From positions 192,680 to 256,679 of the forward strand of contig SIJG01000005.1 of NCBI GenBank assembly GCA_023374025.1: a stretch of DNA of 64,000 nt, read 5' to 3'. This stretch comes from Heterodera schachtii. Taxonomy: Eukaryota > Nematoda > Chromadorea > Rhabditida > Heteroderidae. Numbering within the stretch: the first letter of the stretch is position 1; each line of letters begins with the position of its first letter. Below are positions 1-12,090 of the stretch, piece by piece. Under the pieces are notes generated by a model, which saw only the letters and a program-made list of their open reading frames with translations, made no database searches and was not told the DNA's origin. Both the position numbers and the translations under genes were made by a program.

Positions 1-3000
1 CAAATAGATTCTTTTCGTTAAATTTGCGAGTTCCACATTCATTCCATTTCATCACATATTTTTCCGGGTTCATTTTTACTTTCTATTTTAAATTTTTAAA
101 TTATTTAATTTTCAGTTTATTCACTCACTTTTATTATTTCCTCCGCTTCTTCGTCCCCTTCTCCGATGCTCCAACTTTTTGTGAGCACTTCTCTGATGGC
201 TTTGACCATGTGAGCTTCTTCAGGACGGGGAAAGAAACGTTCAACAATTCCGGGCAAAGTGAAAAGCTTAATTTAATTAGGCAATTAATTTAATAATTAT
301 TATATTATTCGTCTTTACCTGCTGCATTCGCTTTGTGTGGGCCAATAAAGAACGGTATGAATCTTGCTAAATGGAGTCAAAAATAAAGATTAATCCATAA
401 AATACAAAGTTATTCAATTAAATCTGTTGCGATAATGTAATATCGTATTACAATAGCCGTTGACCGGCGTATAATTTGACGAGTAAATGTCAATTCCTGC
501 GGAGTTGCTCTGGTGTAGCGATGGACAGCGACGGCCACCAAAAATTTGTCGTCCAAAATCAGCGAGAAATCCTTCGGGTGGAGCTCCAGCCTTAATTTTG
601 TATTTTTGGTATTAAGCCTAGAATTACTGAATTAAAAAAAAATTAACAAATTCGAAATTCACCGACCGTTCAATGGCTTCGCGTAGAAGGAGGAAAACGC
701 ACTTCGTCCGTCCGTTCGAAATTCGCTTCACCTCATTTTCGACTTGGTACGATTCAATTAAAAGTCGATCGACAGGAGAAAAGTGAAGAAAAAGGATCAC
801 CGCCTCGCTGTTGCCAAATTGATTCCTTAAATACTTGAACATCAATTCAAGCTGTTCAAATATAAATTAGAAATTGTTATTGGTTTTAGCACTTCCGCAA
901 ATATTCGGACGCGCTGGACCGAAATTAGTTTTTTCTAACTTATTTTAAAAAAATTATGCATTATCTCCCTCTTTAAAAATTTTTTGTTACAATTTTTGCC
1001 TTTTACCATGCCATGTGCAGTGCCTTGGCCACCATTGTGTCCGTGTGATTGGGCGGCTGCGCCGCGGGCGATTGTCCAAAAAATTGACCAAATTTTGGGA
1101 TTTTGACCCAACTTGGAAGCAATCCCCTATAAGCAAAAAATTTTTCATATTTTCTTACAATTAGTTGAATTAAACTTTAATTACTAATAAATTTTCATAT
1201 CTTCAAGAAGTTTAAAACAATAAAATTCGATCCCCTTTTTTAAAAGCCTGTAAAAGCAACAAAATTTATTATTTTGATGCCAAATGAGTTAACAAATTTC
1301 ATTAAAACTTCTGATTTGTGACCAGGCCTGCTGTATTGACTTAGTTTTTGCTTGGAAAATATTTAATCATTTACATAGATAACAATAATTTTGAAAGTAT
1401 TTAAGTTATAATATTTCTGGCGCTGTAACAATAATTTTGAAAGTATTTAAGTTATAATATTTCTGGCGCTGTTTAAAAAGTGCTGCCTTTTGAATTTTTA
1501 TAAACCAAAGAGGGGGGACCCTAGAAAAATATCTAGTCGTGAAAATTTGTCCCTGTCTATTTTTGGTCCCAGAACACTAATCTGGTACCTATTTTGACTA
1601 ATTCCTAACCGAACTCGAACAAAAAGGCCAAAATTCAAATTTTTGGGTTTTAACTTTTTGTTCGAGTTCGGGTTTGAGACTAGAAATTGGTAAAATAGAA
1701 GTAAAATTCGTTATAAGGACCCCAAAAACCCCCCGGGAACGTGTTTTCACAAATTATTATTACAAAAATTGCAAACCAAAGGGTCCCCCCTTTGGTATTT
1801 AATAAAATTCAAAAGGCAGAACTTTTTAAGTACGCCATATTTCGTACTTGAAAAAATAAAGTAAAAAATTTAAAAAATGCAAATATCCATGTTCCCGTCC
1901 CTGCTTTTTCTGCACGATTTTTGCCTTTTACCATGCCATGTGCAGTGCCTTGGCCACCATTGTGTCCGTGTGATTGGGCGAAAGCGCCGAGGGCGAAGTG
2001 TCGGCATTGGCCATGGAAAGGACATGCTGATGAAGCATTGTGACACGGGACGAAGTGCCAAGGCCACCAATTGGGCCGGCATTGACTTCCACCAGAAAAA
2101 AAATAATAGATTATGGAAAACTTAATCATGGAATCGTTCGTAAATTTGCAAAACATATCATTCCTTAGGTTTCGACCCCAAAATTCGACTTTTTATATAT
2201 AAAATTCCATCAAAATTCTATTTTCAAGATTTTAAAAATAATTATATAAATATGTAAGTTTTCGAGCTCTGACCATGGGTTTACCTGCTTCAGTTCCAAT
2301 TTCTTCTCATTGTTTTCTTCACTTTCATGTGCCATATAATCCTAAATAAATAAAATGTTTATTTTAATGAAAATACAATTATTTAATAAATATTATTTTA
2401 TTAATTAAATTCCATTATTTTTTACCGCTCTTTGGCAAAACAAAGTCAGCGGCTGTTTGAATCCGTCTTTATAACAATTTTCTATAAATTCAACAGTTTG
2501 CCTAAATTCCTCATTTGTTTCTGTTTGGGCGCGGTGCATTTCCTTCAGAAAGTCAAAGTCGCGCATTGCGCGGAAGTACAGTAATTGAAGTGACTGAAAT
2601 GCAAGATTGAATACGGTAAGAAAAAAAGATTTGGAAAATTTCGGTATTTTGTATTTGGAAAGAGAATTTTCGAAAAAATCAAATATTAAATTTAAAGATT
2701 TTATTCTAAAAATGGTTCACCTCATATTAAAATATACTGATTTTATTGAAATTTTCTTTTTATTCTTTATAAAATATTTTTACATAAAACGCTTTTAATT
2801 CTTTATGAGATTTTGATTAAACACTCTTAAATTAAAAGTTGGAGTTTTTTCAATTAATTTTTTTTGAGGCATTATGCCAGCTTTTCATTGCAAATTATCA
2901 ATCACTTTTTGTACGTCCACCGCTTTGTGGAAAAGTGCGCGAGGGAATGGCGACGGAAATAGCGAAAAGGGCACAAAGCTAAAAGTTTAGATTGATCTAA

Positions 3001-3362
3001 AGAGCACCGATCACAGAACAACAACAACCGCTCGCGCTTGGTGATCAGTCCGTTTGCCAACGCCCATTTTTTGGCCTCGTCAATTTGTCCCATCAAAAAT
3101 TTCTGATCACTTTGCTGGGCATCCTCTGCTAATATTTTTCATGCTTTATCAATTTAACAAAATGCTTCATTATAAAATATCTAATGGGTTTGGTACTCCC
3201 CAATTTTCCTAAACCTAATTCTTAAGATTTTCGAATAAATTTAAATAAATCACCCGCTTCATTATTTGTGCTACCAGAAGGAATGTCCTCCAAATTGTTT
3301 GTCCCTTCTCCCAAGGATGGAAGAAACACGAAGCAAATCGCAAATAAAAATAAAATATTCAT
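1..3362 (-). CDS. Secreted-protein family copy A (5' end complete, 3' end runs off the window)
   Basis: Unrecognised gene, homologous exon by exon to copies B and C. Exons read on the minus strand: 3254-3362 (start ATG at 3362, hydrophobic signal peptide MNILFLFAICFVFLPSL), 3029-3128, 2906-2978, 2426-2593, 2285-2341, 1932-2092, microexon 893-913, 667-825, 452-590, 319-366, 129-266, and 1-82 continuing beyond the left edge. Exon lengths 168, 161, 159, 48 and 138 equal those of the other copies. A 50-nt intron (2979-3028) is present only here. The acceptor before 2092 reads CTG rather than CAG, so correct splicing is uncertain. No known domain was recognised. The signal peptide, with no other obvious hydrophobic stretch, suggests secretion. 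The SINE at 3640-3830 lies just upstream. The last exon should lie left of the window. Confidence 0.7.
1003..1075 (-). pseudogene. Partial duplicate of the 161-nt exon inside copy A intron
   Basis: About 70 bases repeat the 3' end of the 161-nt exon of copy A (1932-2092), including its donor side and the Asn-His-Thr-Asp-Thr-Met coding run. It lies downstream in the same intron, before the microexon at 893-913. The copy lacks the 5' half of the exon, so it is an exon fragment left by a local duplication or an insertion. The 1076-1925 stretch between the full exon and this fragment shows no gene. It includes a 50-bp direct tandem duplication at about 1380-1475. Confidence 0.6.
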
Positions 3363-3639
3363 TGCTAAATTTTTTGTTGAAAATGAAGACATATAAAAAC
3401 GGGCTGTAATTTGATACATACCAGGTCCAACCGGGTCCTGAAAAAATCATATTGTTATCTCGAATGTTTTTCATATTTGGTGAAATTCTTTAATAAAACC
3501 AGAGAAAAACTGAAGAAAGACTACAAGCTTAGCTATTAGACGGCTATATATTTTTTTAAATTTTCATTAAAAGAAACATTTAATATTTATTACTCCAATT
3601 TCTATCAATAATTTGGCGCTGTCACCCTTTCTTACCAGT

Positions 3640-3830
3640 TAATTTTTGGGCCCGGACCAACCGGGTCGGCCCGTGTCTTGAGAGAGACGGTTTGTTATCC
3701 GGTCGGGTAACGATGTGGGTCTCGAACCCATGGCCTTTCCAAACCGTGGGATGTTCTAACTGATTGATGGGACCCAATCAACCGACTTAGTCGGGCCTGG
3801 CGCCGGAATTTTGGGAAGCCGAGTAAGACA
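3640..3830 (-). repeat. tRNA-derived SINE upstream of copy A
   Basis: On the minus strand the element reads from ACTCGGCTTCCCAAAAT through an A-box-like TCAGTTAGAAC and a B box GGTTCGAGACC to a non-tRNA body containing CCGGTTGGTCCGGGCCC. The T-arm TGGG-TTCGAGA-CCCA can pair. The same element lies upstream of copies B (10374-10540) and C (32168-32415), in the same orientation relative to the gene. Confidence 0.65.
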
Positions 3831-4183
3831 AGCGGCATTTTTACGAGAAAAATATAATTTAAATAAACATCAGTTTAGTGATATAACGAGTGAAATCACT
3901 GTTGGTCTCTCTTTAAGCTTATATTTAATGCCTTAATTGTTTATGCATCATTTGGCCTATTGATTGGCTAATATTTTTTCTCCAATTTCTTCCTCTGTCA
4001 TATTTATTTCCGGCGGATGTGCAAACTTACAAATATTATAAATAACAAGGGCTGAGAATCTACTTCGCCTACGTAAAATCACCAAAAGATAACAAATTGT
4101 CATGAGAAAATGCCAAAAAGGCATGAAAACAAACAAAAAAGAAATTCTCATTAAAAAGTCGAAAACTCTTAACTCTTATTCAG

Positions 4184-4450
4184 GGATAGGATTTTTCGGT
4201 ACCTAATAGTTGCTAAAAACTGCCAAAATAGCTGCTAAAAAACTGAAAAATGCCAAAATAGTTGCTAAAAGTTGCCAAAAAATTGGGAAAACATGTCAAT
4301 AAATGTGTGATTTTTCCAAAATTGCCTCATTCTTTATCCAATTCGGTTCAATAATTGTAAATCAAACACATCACATTTCAAGAGTTCCAGGCGTAAAAAA
4401 TTTCATTATCCGCCAAATCATCGCCAGGATTTTTGCTTTTTGAAAAGTCG
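4184..4450. mobile_element. hAT-type terminal relic
   Basis: Begins with CAGGGATAGGATTTTTCGG, followed by repeats of the word TTGCTAAAAACTGCCAAAA, the layout seen at the hAT end at 63603 and in the complete MITEs of this window. No matching second terminus was found. From 3831 to 4183 there is no gene; a short minus-strand open stretch at 3957-4151 looks non-coding. Confidence 0.4.
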
Positions 4451-4639
4451 ACTCAGCTGTTCTGATTTACCACAAATGTCCTGATTTGGAGGTAGCGACC
4501 AAAATTTGTTCTGGTTTCTTAAATATATTCATAATTTTGAAATTGTATGGAATAATGTCACTATTCTATATCAATAAGATATAAGGTTTGCGCAAAATTT
4601 GGTCATGTTTGGACAAAAATCTGTTAATAAATCGCAATA

Positions 4640-5361
4640 AAAAACATAAATTTTTTCCGACGACGAATTGAAGAAGGAACAATTCAATTGCCTAATGCTG
4701 TTGAAAGCATTGAAGTCGCACAATGATGCGACTCTTCGACAACGAATTTTGGCAAGATTGCCACAGATGACGAAAATGTGTCCTATGACGCAGTGGTTGA
4801 GGATCTGATCAATTTTCAGTCCACCATTGCTGAGGCACGGGCAATTGAAGTCCCCACTTCATCGAAATATTTGAATGTTGTTTCCGCCAAAAAGGGAAGC
4901 AGACAAATTATCCGGACAGACGGATTCAGGCAAAACCAAAGATGAAAATGCCGAACAGTGCAAAATGCTGGAGATGTGGCGGAGAATAGCATCGGCCCGA
5001 CGAATGCTGGCACAAAACGGCTAAATGTCGTAAGTCTAAGTTTGAAGGACACATTGAAAAACAATGTGAAGCATTTCATGAATGGCGTAAAAACGCTAAA
5101 AAGGGCAACAACAAACGCGTTGGACATTTGAAAATTGGGATGGTAGCCAAAACCACCAATTCATTGCCCCTGCTTAAAACCGAAATTCGGTTTAACAAAA
5201 AGCTTGTCCAATTCAATCTCGACACCGGTTCAGAAATTATTGTGATTGACGAAGTCACACACGCCAATGTGGGTCGACCACCGATCAACAAAACAGAAGA
5301 GATCGGAAAGCCTTTTGATGGCACAAAAATTCATTTCATTGGAAAGGGAACCGGAACCTAA
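4640..5361 (+). mobile_element. Ty3/Gypsy gag-protease relic
   Basis: Broken coding remnant. A gag-like segment (about 4680-4945) needs frameshifts to stay open. It is followed by two zinc knuckles from 4966: the first reads CWRCGGE, stop, HRPDECWH, and the second CRKSKFEGHIEKQC has Cys replaced by Ser. After about 40 residues a retropepsin-like block follows, with the active-site motif LDTGSE near 5220 and then IIVIDE. The in-frame TAG at 4987 and the lost cysteine show that it is dead. No reverse transcriptase or LTR was found nearby. The pol remnant at 41.6-43.3 kb could be of the same family on the opposite strand. Confidence 0.75.
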
Positions 5362-6186
5362 AATCATAGATTTTTGCAGTTTTGACTTCAGATTCTTGAT
5401 CAGCGCCTAAAACTACCATAGAAAAGTGCTTTCCATTGTCGGGGTCATGACATTTTTATGGGGGGGGGGGGGGTAGCAAAACCTACAAGTACCATAAATT
5501 TATGATGCCATGCTTATTTTCAAACTTTAAGTTTATTTTGAGGATAAGTTCCCGTACTTTTTTTAAATCTTTTTTACAATTATGCGGTGTAATTTCTTAT
5601 TTTCATTTATTCCATTTATTCTCAGAGAAAAAATATGCCTAAAAATCCAACAGACATTGAACTACACAAAGCCGGAATCAAAAGAAGAAAATGTAAGTTT
5701 GACTGATTACAAAAAATAAACAATTATCACGCCGTCAAAAATTTTTTGGTAACGCTAAACATTTTTTTCAGTTCCAAAAAGACCAAATATCGCCATTATT
5801 TCAATTTTTTAATGAGTTAGCAGCAGGTTTGTAGGCCGGCGGTAATGATAGGGTCCGCCGTGATTTTCACAAATTTGGATGAAGTATTGCAATTGCAAAT
5901 ATTTTAAATTAAATAATTCATTGTAAATTGTTTCATATATAAATTGTCAAGTCTACGAATATTGAAAGAAATTTTCTAATCATTGAGCAGCTATCTTTAA
6001 ATTAATTAGGTCTTGCACCCACCAATTTGATTATAAATTTTGAGTTTTAAATTCCCAAGAAATGGAGCAGTAGCCCTTCAATTTTATATACTATAACAAT
6101 AAAATTGGTTATTTTAAATATATATGGTTTTGTTTATTTCTTTCATAATTTTCAAATTCTTTCCAATATTTTTTTTCCATTTTTCT
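5362..6186. other. No gene seen
   Basis: AT-rich intergenic stretch between the retroelement relic and the 3' end of copy B. It contains a poly-G run at 5461-5473 and no coding pattern that I can support. Confidence 0.5.
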
Positions 6187-9100
6187 TTACACCAAAAGTG
6201 GCGAGTCGTAAACACTTCTGCCATACCAAACTCCGCCTTCGTTTTCGCTGGCCAATTTCGTCTTCATTTGATGCGCTTCTCCGCTGAATTGTTGCAGCAC
6301 CGTTCCGTCCTCAATGTTGCCAAGCAAACAGCCGAAAATGCCCAATTCGGGCGTTGCCGCGACATTAAAAATGGGCGCAGAGTTGGGAAAAATGAAATGA
6401 TTCTAAAATTCAAATGAATAAAAAAATATAAAGAATTAATTTCTTTATTATTTTGAAAGCAAAAATATTTTTTAAGGTGAGAAAAGGCTGATATGAAGTA
6501 TCTGGTCTTGCAGATGTTTTTTAAGCTAACAAGTTGAGAAGTTGATTTTTGCCCTTTGGCCAAAACGCTCTTCAAATTAAATGACATTGAAAAACTATAA
6601 GATTCCAGGGGGGGGGGGGGGTCGGAGACCAAAATTTACGAAGTCCATAGCTGTGCAAGGGGGGGAGGGAGCAGGGGGGGGGGGGGACGTGACGCCGAAC
6701 GCAAGGGGTCGGAGGGTGTCGAACGCACGAGGCGGGGGGGTGGGGTCGAGAAAGAGGAAAAAGGAAAAGAAAAAAGAGAGAGAAGGAAAAGGAAAGGGGA
6801 AAAAACGAGAAAAGGGAGCGGCAAGTTCAAGGAAAGGGTCGCGCATTGCGTTCGACTAACCCTGAGGGCGATTTGTCGAACGCAAAAGTTTGGACTTGAA
6901 AATTGACTATTTCCCTAAGAAATTTCGCTAAAATTTTCCAATTTTTCTGCGTTCGACATCCTTTCCTCTTGCGTTCGACGAATTCTGCTAAAGGAATTCG
7001 TTGAACGCAGAGGAGGGGCTGAAAAATTCTTAAAATTTTGCCTATTTTTTTAAATCTCATTAAAAATTCCTAAATTCTCTTTAAATGTTAACCAAAATCA
7101 CAAAAAGTTTGTCATTTTTGGTGAAAATCAATCAAATTTTCAAAAGTTGCTCCGAAAAAAGAGGTTTAGAAAAGCAAAAAAAAAAAAAAAAGGTCTTCAT
7201 CGCACCGGGGCAAAAATGGTCGAACGCAAAAAATTTGACGCTGACCCCCTCTAGGGGGTAGGGGGGGGGGTCATCGCCGAGCGCGCGCACGACCCCTTCC
7301 CTGACCCCCCCCCCCCTTGCACACGTATGACGAAGTCCTCCAGTCAAGTAAATCAACAAAAAATTTTTTTGCTTTCTAAAACTGCTTTTTTTGCGGCGCC
7401 TTTTTCCTGAAAACTTTTTGGGATGAGGAGGCTGACGGTGCCGATAGGCGCCGCCGGGACAAATTTTTGGAAATTTGAGTGCAGTTTGTTAACAGATTTA
7501 CACCAAAAAATGACCAATTTTGCGATTTTGAGTCTTTTTTTTTGAGAAATTTTTTTGTAGGCACCGTCGAGGTAAATTTTTTGAATGTTTAATTAAATTT
7601 GTTAAGAAAATTTATCAAAATTTCCATAAATTTTTGAAACCTTATTTGGTAAAAAAATAAAGTCAGGGGGGGGGGGGGGTCGACCCCCCCCCCCCCATTT
7701 AAGGTATGGTCCAAGGATATTGCCAATTCCTATTCTTTGTTTGGGATTTTTCAATATTCTTCTAATTGACACTTTTATTGTCCATTTACTCACTTGGACT
7801 TGCGCCGGCCTCAGCTTTTCCATTATAATAAAATTGTTCCTTTCAAGATTTGTCATTGTCTCCAATTCTTCAATTATTTCATTACCAAATAAAATTTCTT
7901 TGCCCGGCATGGATTGTCCACAATCGTTCCATTTCATCACATAATTTTCCGGGTTCATTTTTACTTTCTAATTTCAATTTTTAAATTAATTTATTTTCAA
8001 ATTATTCACTCACTTTTATTATTTCCTCCGCTTCTTCGTCCCCTTCTCCGATGCTCCAACTTTTTGTTAGCACTTCTCTGATGGCTTTGACCATGTGAGC
8101 TTCTTCAGGACGGGGAAAGAAGCGTTCAACAACTCCGGGCAATGTGAAAAGCTTTAAAGTTGGATAAACAATTTAACAATTAAATAATAATTAATTAAAT
8201 GAAATAAACAATTTAATAATTAATTATATTAATCCTCTTTACCTGCTGCATTCGCTTTGTGTGTGCCAAAGAGAGGTGAAATGAGTTTTGCTAAATGCAA
8301 TGATTAAATTATTAAATTTAATGCGAATAAATAAATGTCTTTTTATTTCTTTTAAAAGTGGATATTTTACAATGGCGGTCGATCGTCGTACAATTTCAAA
8401 GATAATTTTGCGCTGATATCGAGTTGCTCTCTCTGCAGTATAGCAATGATGAACGACAGCCACCAAAATTTGTCCGTCCAAAATCAGTGAGAAATTTTCC
8501 GGGTGGCGCGTAAGCCTTAATTACTTATTTGATTTATTAAATCAAAGAATTTTGATTTTAATCACCGACCGACGAAGGCCTTTTCTCAGATGGAGGAAAA
8601 TACACTTCGTTTGTCCGTTTGAAATTCGTTCCAACTCTTTTTCAACTTGTCGCAATTCAATTAAACGTGGATCGAAATTATGTGCGTGAAGAAAAAGGAT
8701 CACCGCTTCTCTGTTGCCGAACTCATTCCTTAATTGTAAACATTGCTTCCCATTCCCGTAATTTTTCTCAAAACTCGGGAATTAAATATTAATAAATTTT
8801 ATCGACTTTAGCCATCCCGCAAATATTCGGATGCGCTGGTATGATTCCGGTACTTTTTTTCTGTTTTTCGGTTTCTAAAAAGTTTGTCAATTTCTCCTTT
8901 TCAAAACTATTCTGTAAATTATAACAAGTTCGACTTTTACCATGCCATGTGCAGTGCCTTGGCCACCATTGTGTCCGTGTGATTGGGCGGCAGCGCCGCG
9001 GGCGAAGTGTCCGCATTGGCCATGGAAAGCACATGCTGATGAAGCATTGTGACACGGGACGAAGTGCCAAAGCCGCCAATTGGGCCCTCATTGACTTCCA

Positions 9101-10268
9101 CCAGAAAAAATAAAATGTTTTATTTCTTAGAATTCTTAATTTACAAAATTTTGGAAATAAAATTCAATTTTTACCTGCTTCAATTCCAATTTCTTCTCAT
9201 CGTTTTCTTCACTTTGATGTGTCATATAATCCTCAAATTAATTAAATATTTATTTAAATTTAAAACAAATAATAAATTACATATTTTTAATTTAATCATT
9301 TATTTAATAAATTAATTATTTATAATTTAAATTCAATTATTTTTTTCACCGCTCTTTGGCAAAACCAAATCAGCGGTTGTTTGAATCCGTCTTTATAACA
9401 ATTTTCTGTGAGCTCAACCAATTGCCGAAATTTCTCATTTGTTTCTGTTTGGGCGCGGTGCATTTCCTTCAGAAAGTCAAAGTCGCGCATTGCGCGGAAG
9501 TACAGTAATTGCAGTGACTAAAAGTAAAATTGAATACGGTTGTGGAAAGAGCATTTTCCAAATATATGCAAATAAAATGATAAAATATGCGCATAAAAGA
9601 CTCATTAGAAATTCAATATAAATATGCTATGAAAATCATTTTAGAGGCTAAAATTTATTAATGAAAATTTGGTAAATTTTGGCTATTTTCTTATATACTG
9701 CCAAAGTTGAATAATATTGTGGAACAAATCCTTGGCAACTTCAGTATATTATTTTGGAAAATTTTTAAAAAACCCATTCGATTTCTTTTTACCAGAATTT
9801 CTTTTCTACAAAAGTTGACTTTAATATTTTATCAATTACTTTTTGGACGTCCACCGCTTTGTGGAAAAGTTCGCGAGGGAATGGCGACGGAAACAGAGAA
9901 AAGGGCGCAAAGTTAAAAGCACCGAACAACCCCACGCGCTGAATCAGTCCGTTGTCCAACGCCCACTTTTTGGCCTCTTCAATTTGGCCCATCAAAAATT
10001 GCTCATCACTTTGCTGAGCATCATCTGCTGATAGTTTTTCATGTTTTTATTAATTTAATAAATATTTCCCTTTAATATTCTTATGGCTTTTTGTCTGCCC
10101 CCAAATTACCAAAATAAAATTTTAAAATTTGTTTCAAATAAATAAAATAAAATCACCTGTTGCTTCATTGTTTGTGCTGCCGGAAGGAATGTCCTCCAAA
10201 TTTTTTGTCCCTTCTCCAAACGACGGAAGGAAACCGAAGCAAATCGCAAACAAAAACAAAATATTCAT
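6187..10268 (-). CDS. Secreted-protein family copy B (complete)
   Basis: Exons on the minus strand: 10157-10268, 9840-10024, 9350-9517, 9175-9231, 8941-9101, 8570-8728, 8371-8515, 8243-8290, 8014-8151, 7794-7967 and 6187-6402, giving about 520 aa with stop at 6187. Signal peptide MNILFLFAICFGFLPSF. Recognisable blocks shared with A and C: YFRAMRDFDFLKEMHR, SSRVTMLHQHVLSMANADTS, GNREAVILFLHAH, HPENFSLILDGQI, LFTLPGVVERFFPR, MNPENYVMKWN, and the C-terminal ELGIFGCLLGNIEDGT ending SVYDSPLLV. The microexon of copy A corresponds to 8815-8835, but its donor is changed, so skipping it in phase is likely. The acceptor at 9102 reads CTG. The last intron (6403-7793) is inflated by a repeat. Function unknown; secretion inferred. 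Confidence 0.75.
6580..7710. repeat. Inserted repeat with poly-G tracts and tandem GTCGAACGCA words
   Basis: Fills most of the last intron of copy B. It has long G or C runs (6608-6621, 7262-7270, 7300-7316, 7666-7697) and many scattered copies, in both orientations, of the word GTCGAACGCA or TGCGTTCGAC, concentrated at 6690-7020. It also has one copy of the hairpin motif at 7433-7459 with the associated TTTGTTAACAGATTT at about 7485. Termini were not defined. Confidence 0.55.
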
Positions 10269-10373
10269 TGTTAAAACTGAAAGTTATTGAAATTTGGGAT
10301 TTTAAAGATGAATTAAAACAAAAAAATAGTTAATTATATACAATTTAAACCAAAGGAAATAAGTTTTTCATCC

Positions 10374-10540
10374 CTAGCCTGTGCCTGTCATGCCTAGACC
10401 AGGGTTACATGTTCGAACCCGAGGTCTTTCCAAACCGTGGGTGTTCCAACTGACTGATAGAACGTTGCTATCAACCGACTTAGCCTGATCCATTACCAGA
10501 ATTTTGGGAAGCCGAGTAAGACGGACGACTTTTTTTTGGG
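10374..10540 (-). repeat. tRNA-derived SINE upstream of copy B
   Basis: Same element as at 3640-3830, in the same orientation relative to the gene, about 100 bases upstream of the copy B start codon. The B box is slightly decayed and the 5' end matches GTCTTACTCGGCTTCCCAAA. Confidence 0.6.
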
Positions 10541-11310
10541 AAAATATAAATATTAATTTATCATTTTAATGATATTGAGATTGAATTAATGTGGTGTCTT
10601 TTTAAGTTTATTTTATACCCTAATTGTTTATGCATCTGTTGGCATATCAATTGGCCAATGTTTTTTCTCCAATTTCCTACTTTGTTATTTTATTTCCGGC
10701 AGATCTGTAAATTTCCAACACAATAAGTAGAATTTAAAAGATATCAAAAAATATTTGTAATTACTGAAGGCAAAAAATTTTGCTTTTTATTTAATTTAAT
10801 TACTGCTCACAGAAATATACTGTCAAGCAACATAACTGAAGCGGAGAAACAGATGAAAATGAAATCAAATAAAAATAAAAATATTAAATTTATTTTATTT
10901 TTTCCAATTCATTTCAATTGGTGCCGTTTGTTGTCTTTCGCTTTGTAATTTGTAGGGATGCAACTTTTAGGTTTTTACCTATTTTTTCCTGAGCTCAAAG
11001 TGACATAAAAAGCTCTAAAAACAATGGTTTTTTGCACAAAAACGAAAATATACCCCTAAGGATCGTCCTTTAAACTTTCAAAATTAAGTATTTATTTTCT
11101 TGACAAGAGTTTTTGATTTTAAAAATGATCTCAATACTGACTTGGCTTAATTTTATTGTTGGATAAAATTTTACGATTTTACACCCCTAATTTTGAAACA
11201 AGTATCAGCGGATGGTCTGCACATTGCTTTGAATGATGCAAGTTGAAGTTGCAAGCGTGTTTTTAAAATCAGTCTTATTTTAAACGGAAAGGCTCGATGG
11301 AATAGAAAAG
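10541..11310. other. No gene seen; possible hAT terminus
   Basis: AT-rich. A TAGGGATGCAAC terminus-like string occurs near 10955, but no partner end or target duplication was found. Confidence 0.35.
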
Positions 11311-11319
11311 AATTTCAAA

Positions 11320-11720
11320 GTGTTAATGAAATATAAATAGAGACTCTCACAATTTCAGCTACTTAATCTCTAAAAATAAACTGCATCAGTGTTTTAGAAG
11401 GATCGGGTTAATAATATACTCGGATTTATTATTTTCACGACCACCCTTGTGAAATTCTCAAAATTTCAGCTTATTATCCTCTAAATATAAATTGTAACAG
11501 TGTTGCGTAAATATCGAGTTGATAGCGCCAATAATCTCCGATTTATTATTTTCACGATCATTCTTGTGAAATATTCACATTTTCAGCTCATTTTCCTCTA
11601 AATATATCTGTATAAAGTTGCTAATAAAAATTATAAATCGCAGATTATTAGCGTTTATCAACTCGATCCTTCTGCAACACTGGCATAGTTTATTTTAAGT
11701 GAAGAAGGAAGGAGCTGAAA
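11320..11720. repeat. Direct and inverted repeat cluster
   Basis: Two direct copies of a unit of about 118 bases (near 11345-11465 and 11465-11580) share TTTCAGCT, CAGTGTT and GGATTTATTATTTTCACGA-like blocks. A third copy in inverted orientation follows (about 11600-11690, with AACTCGATCCTTCTGCAACA). This looks like a foldback or MITE derivative. Confidence 0.5.
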
Positions 11721-11756
11721 TTATGATAAATTCGCAAAGTTGCCTGCAAAAATAGT

Positions 11757-12090
11757 AAAGTGAACGGACGGACCAATGAGAAGCTGACACTGAAACAGAA
11801 GAGCCATGAAATCTTCAACGAATCAGTGTATAATTGGCTGTTGGAACGGTGCCCAATTGGGGAGACGGCGACGGCGCCAGTTAAATGGGAATACCGCGAA
11901 AATTCGGATGCCAAAGCCAATTTGAACAATGCCATATTTAATCTGTGGAGTTTCAATAAATCCATTGGCTGAGCAGAGCAATAGCATTTGATTTTGTGGA
12001 AAAATAAAAATTTTATTAATTTTAGGCCATTGTCGCCACCAGCGGAAGAACAAGAAGCAGATCAAAGCATCGAAAATGATGTCGTCTGAC
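11757..12090 (+). pseudogene. F-box-like gene fragment (last two exons)
   Basis: First piece 11757-11969 encodes residues aligning with the fourth exon of the gene at 21188: NEKLTLKQKS, WLLERCPIGET, and FNLWSFNKSIG against FNLFKNCIG. After an intron ending TTTTAG at about 12024, the terminal piece begins PLSPPAEEQEADQ, matching PLSLPSDQSDG of the other gene, and stops near 12090. Nothing upstream encodes the N-terminal half. A repeat cluster abuts the 5' break, so this is a truncated copy. Confidence 0.7.

Noticed and set aside
1870..2082. Open minus-strand frame MPAQLVALALRP overlapping the 161-nt exon of copy A (also in copies B and C)
   Set aside because: Differences among the three copies are mostly silent in the other frame (SSRVTMLHQHVLSMANADTS), so this is a shadow frame. 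It would be used only if the CTG acceptor fails.
6581..6859. Gly/Arg/Lys-rich open frame in the copy B intron
   Set aside because: Arises from poly-G and purine runs of the inserted repeat.
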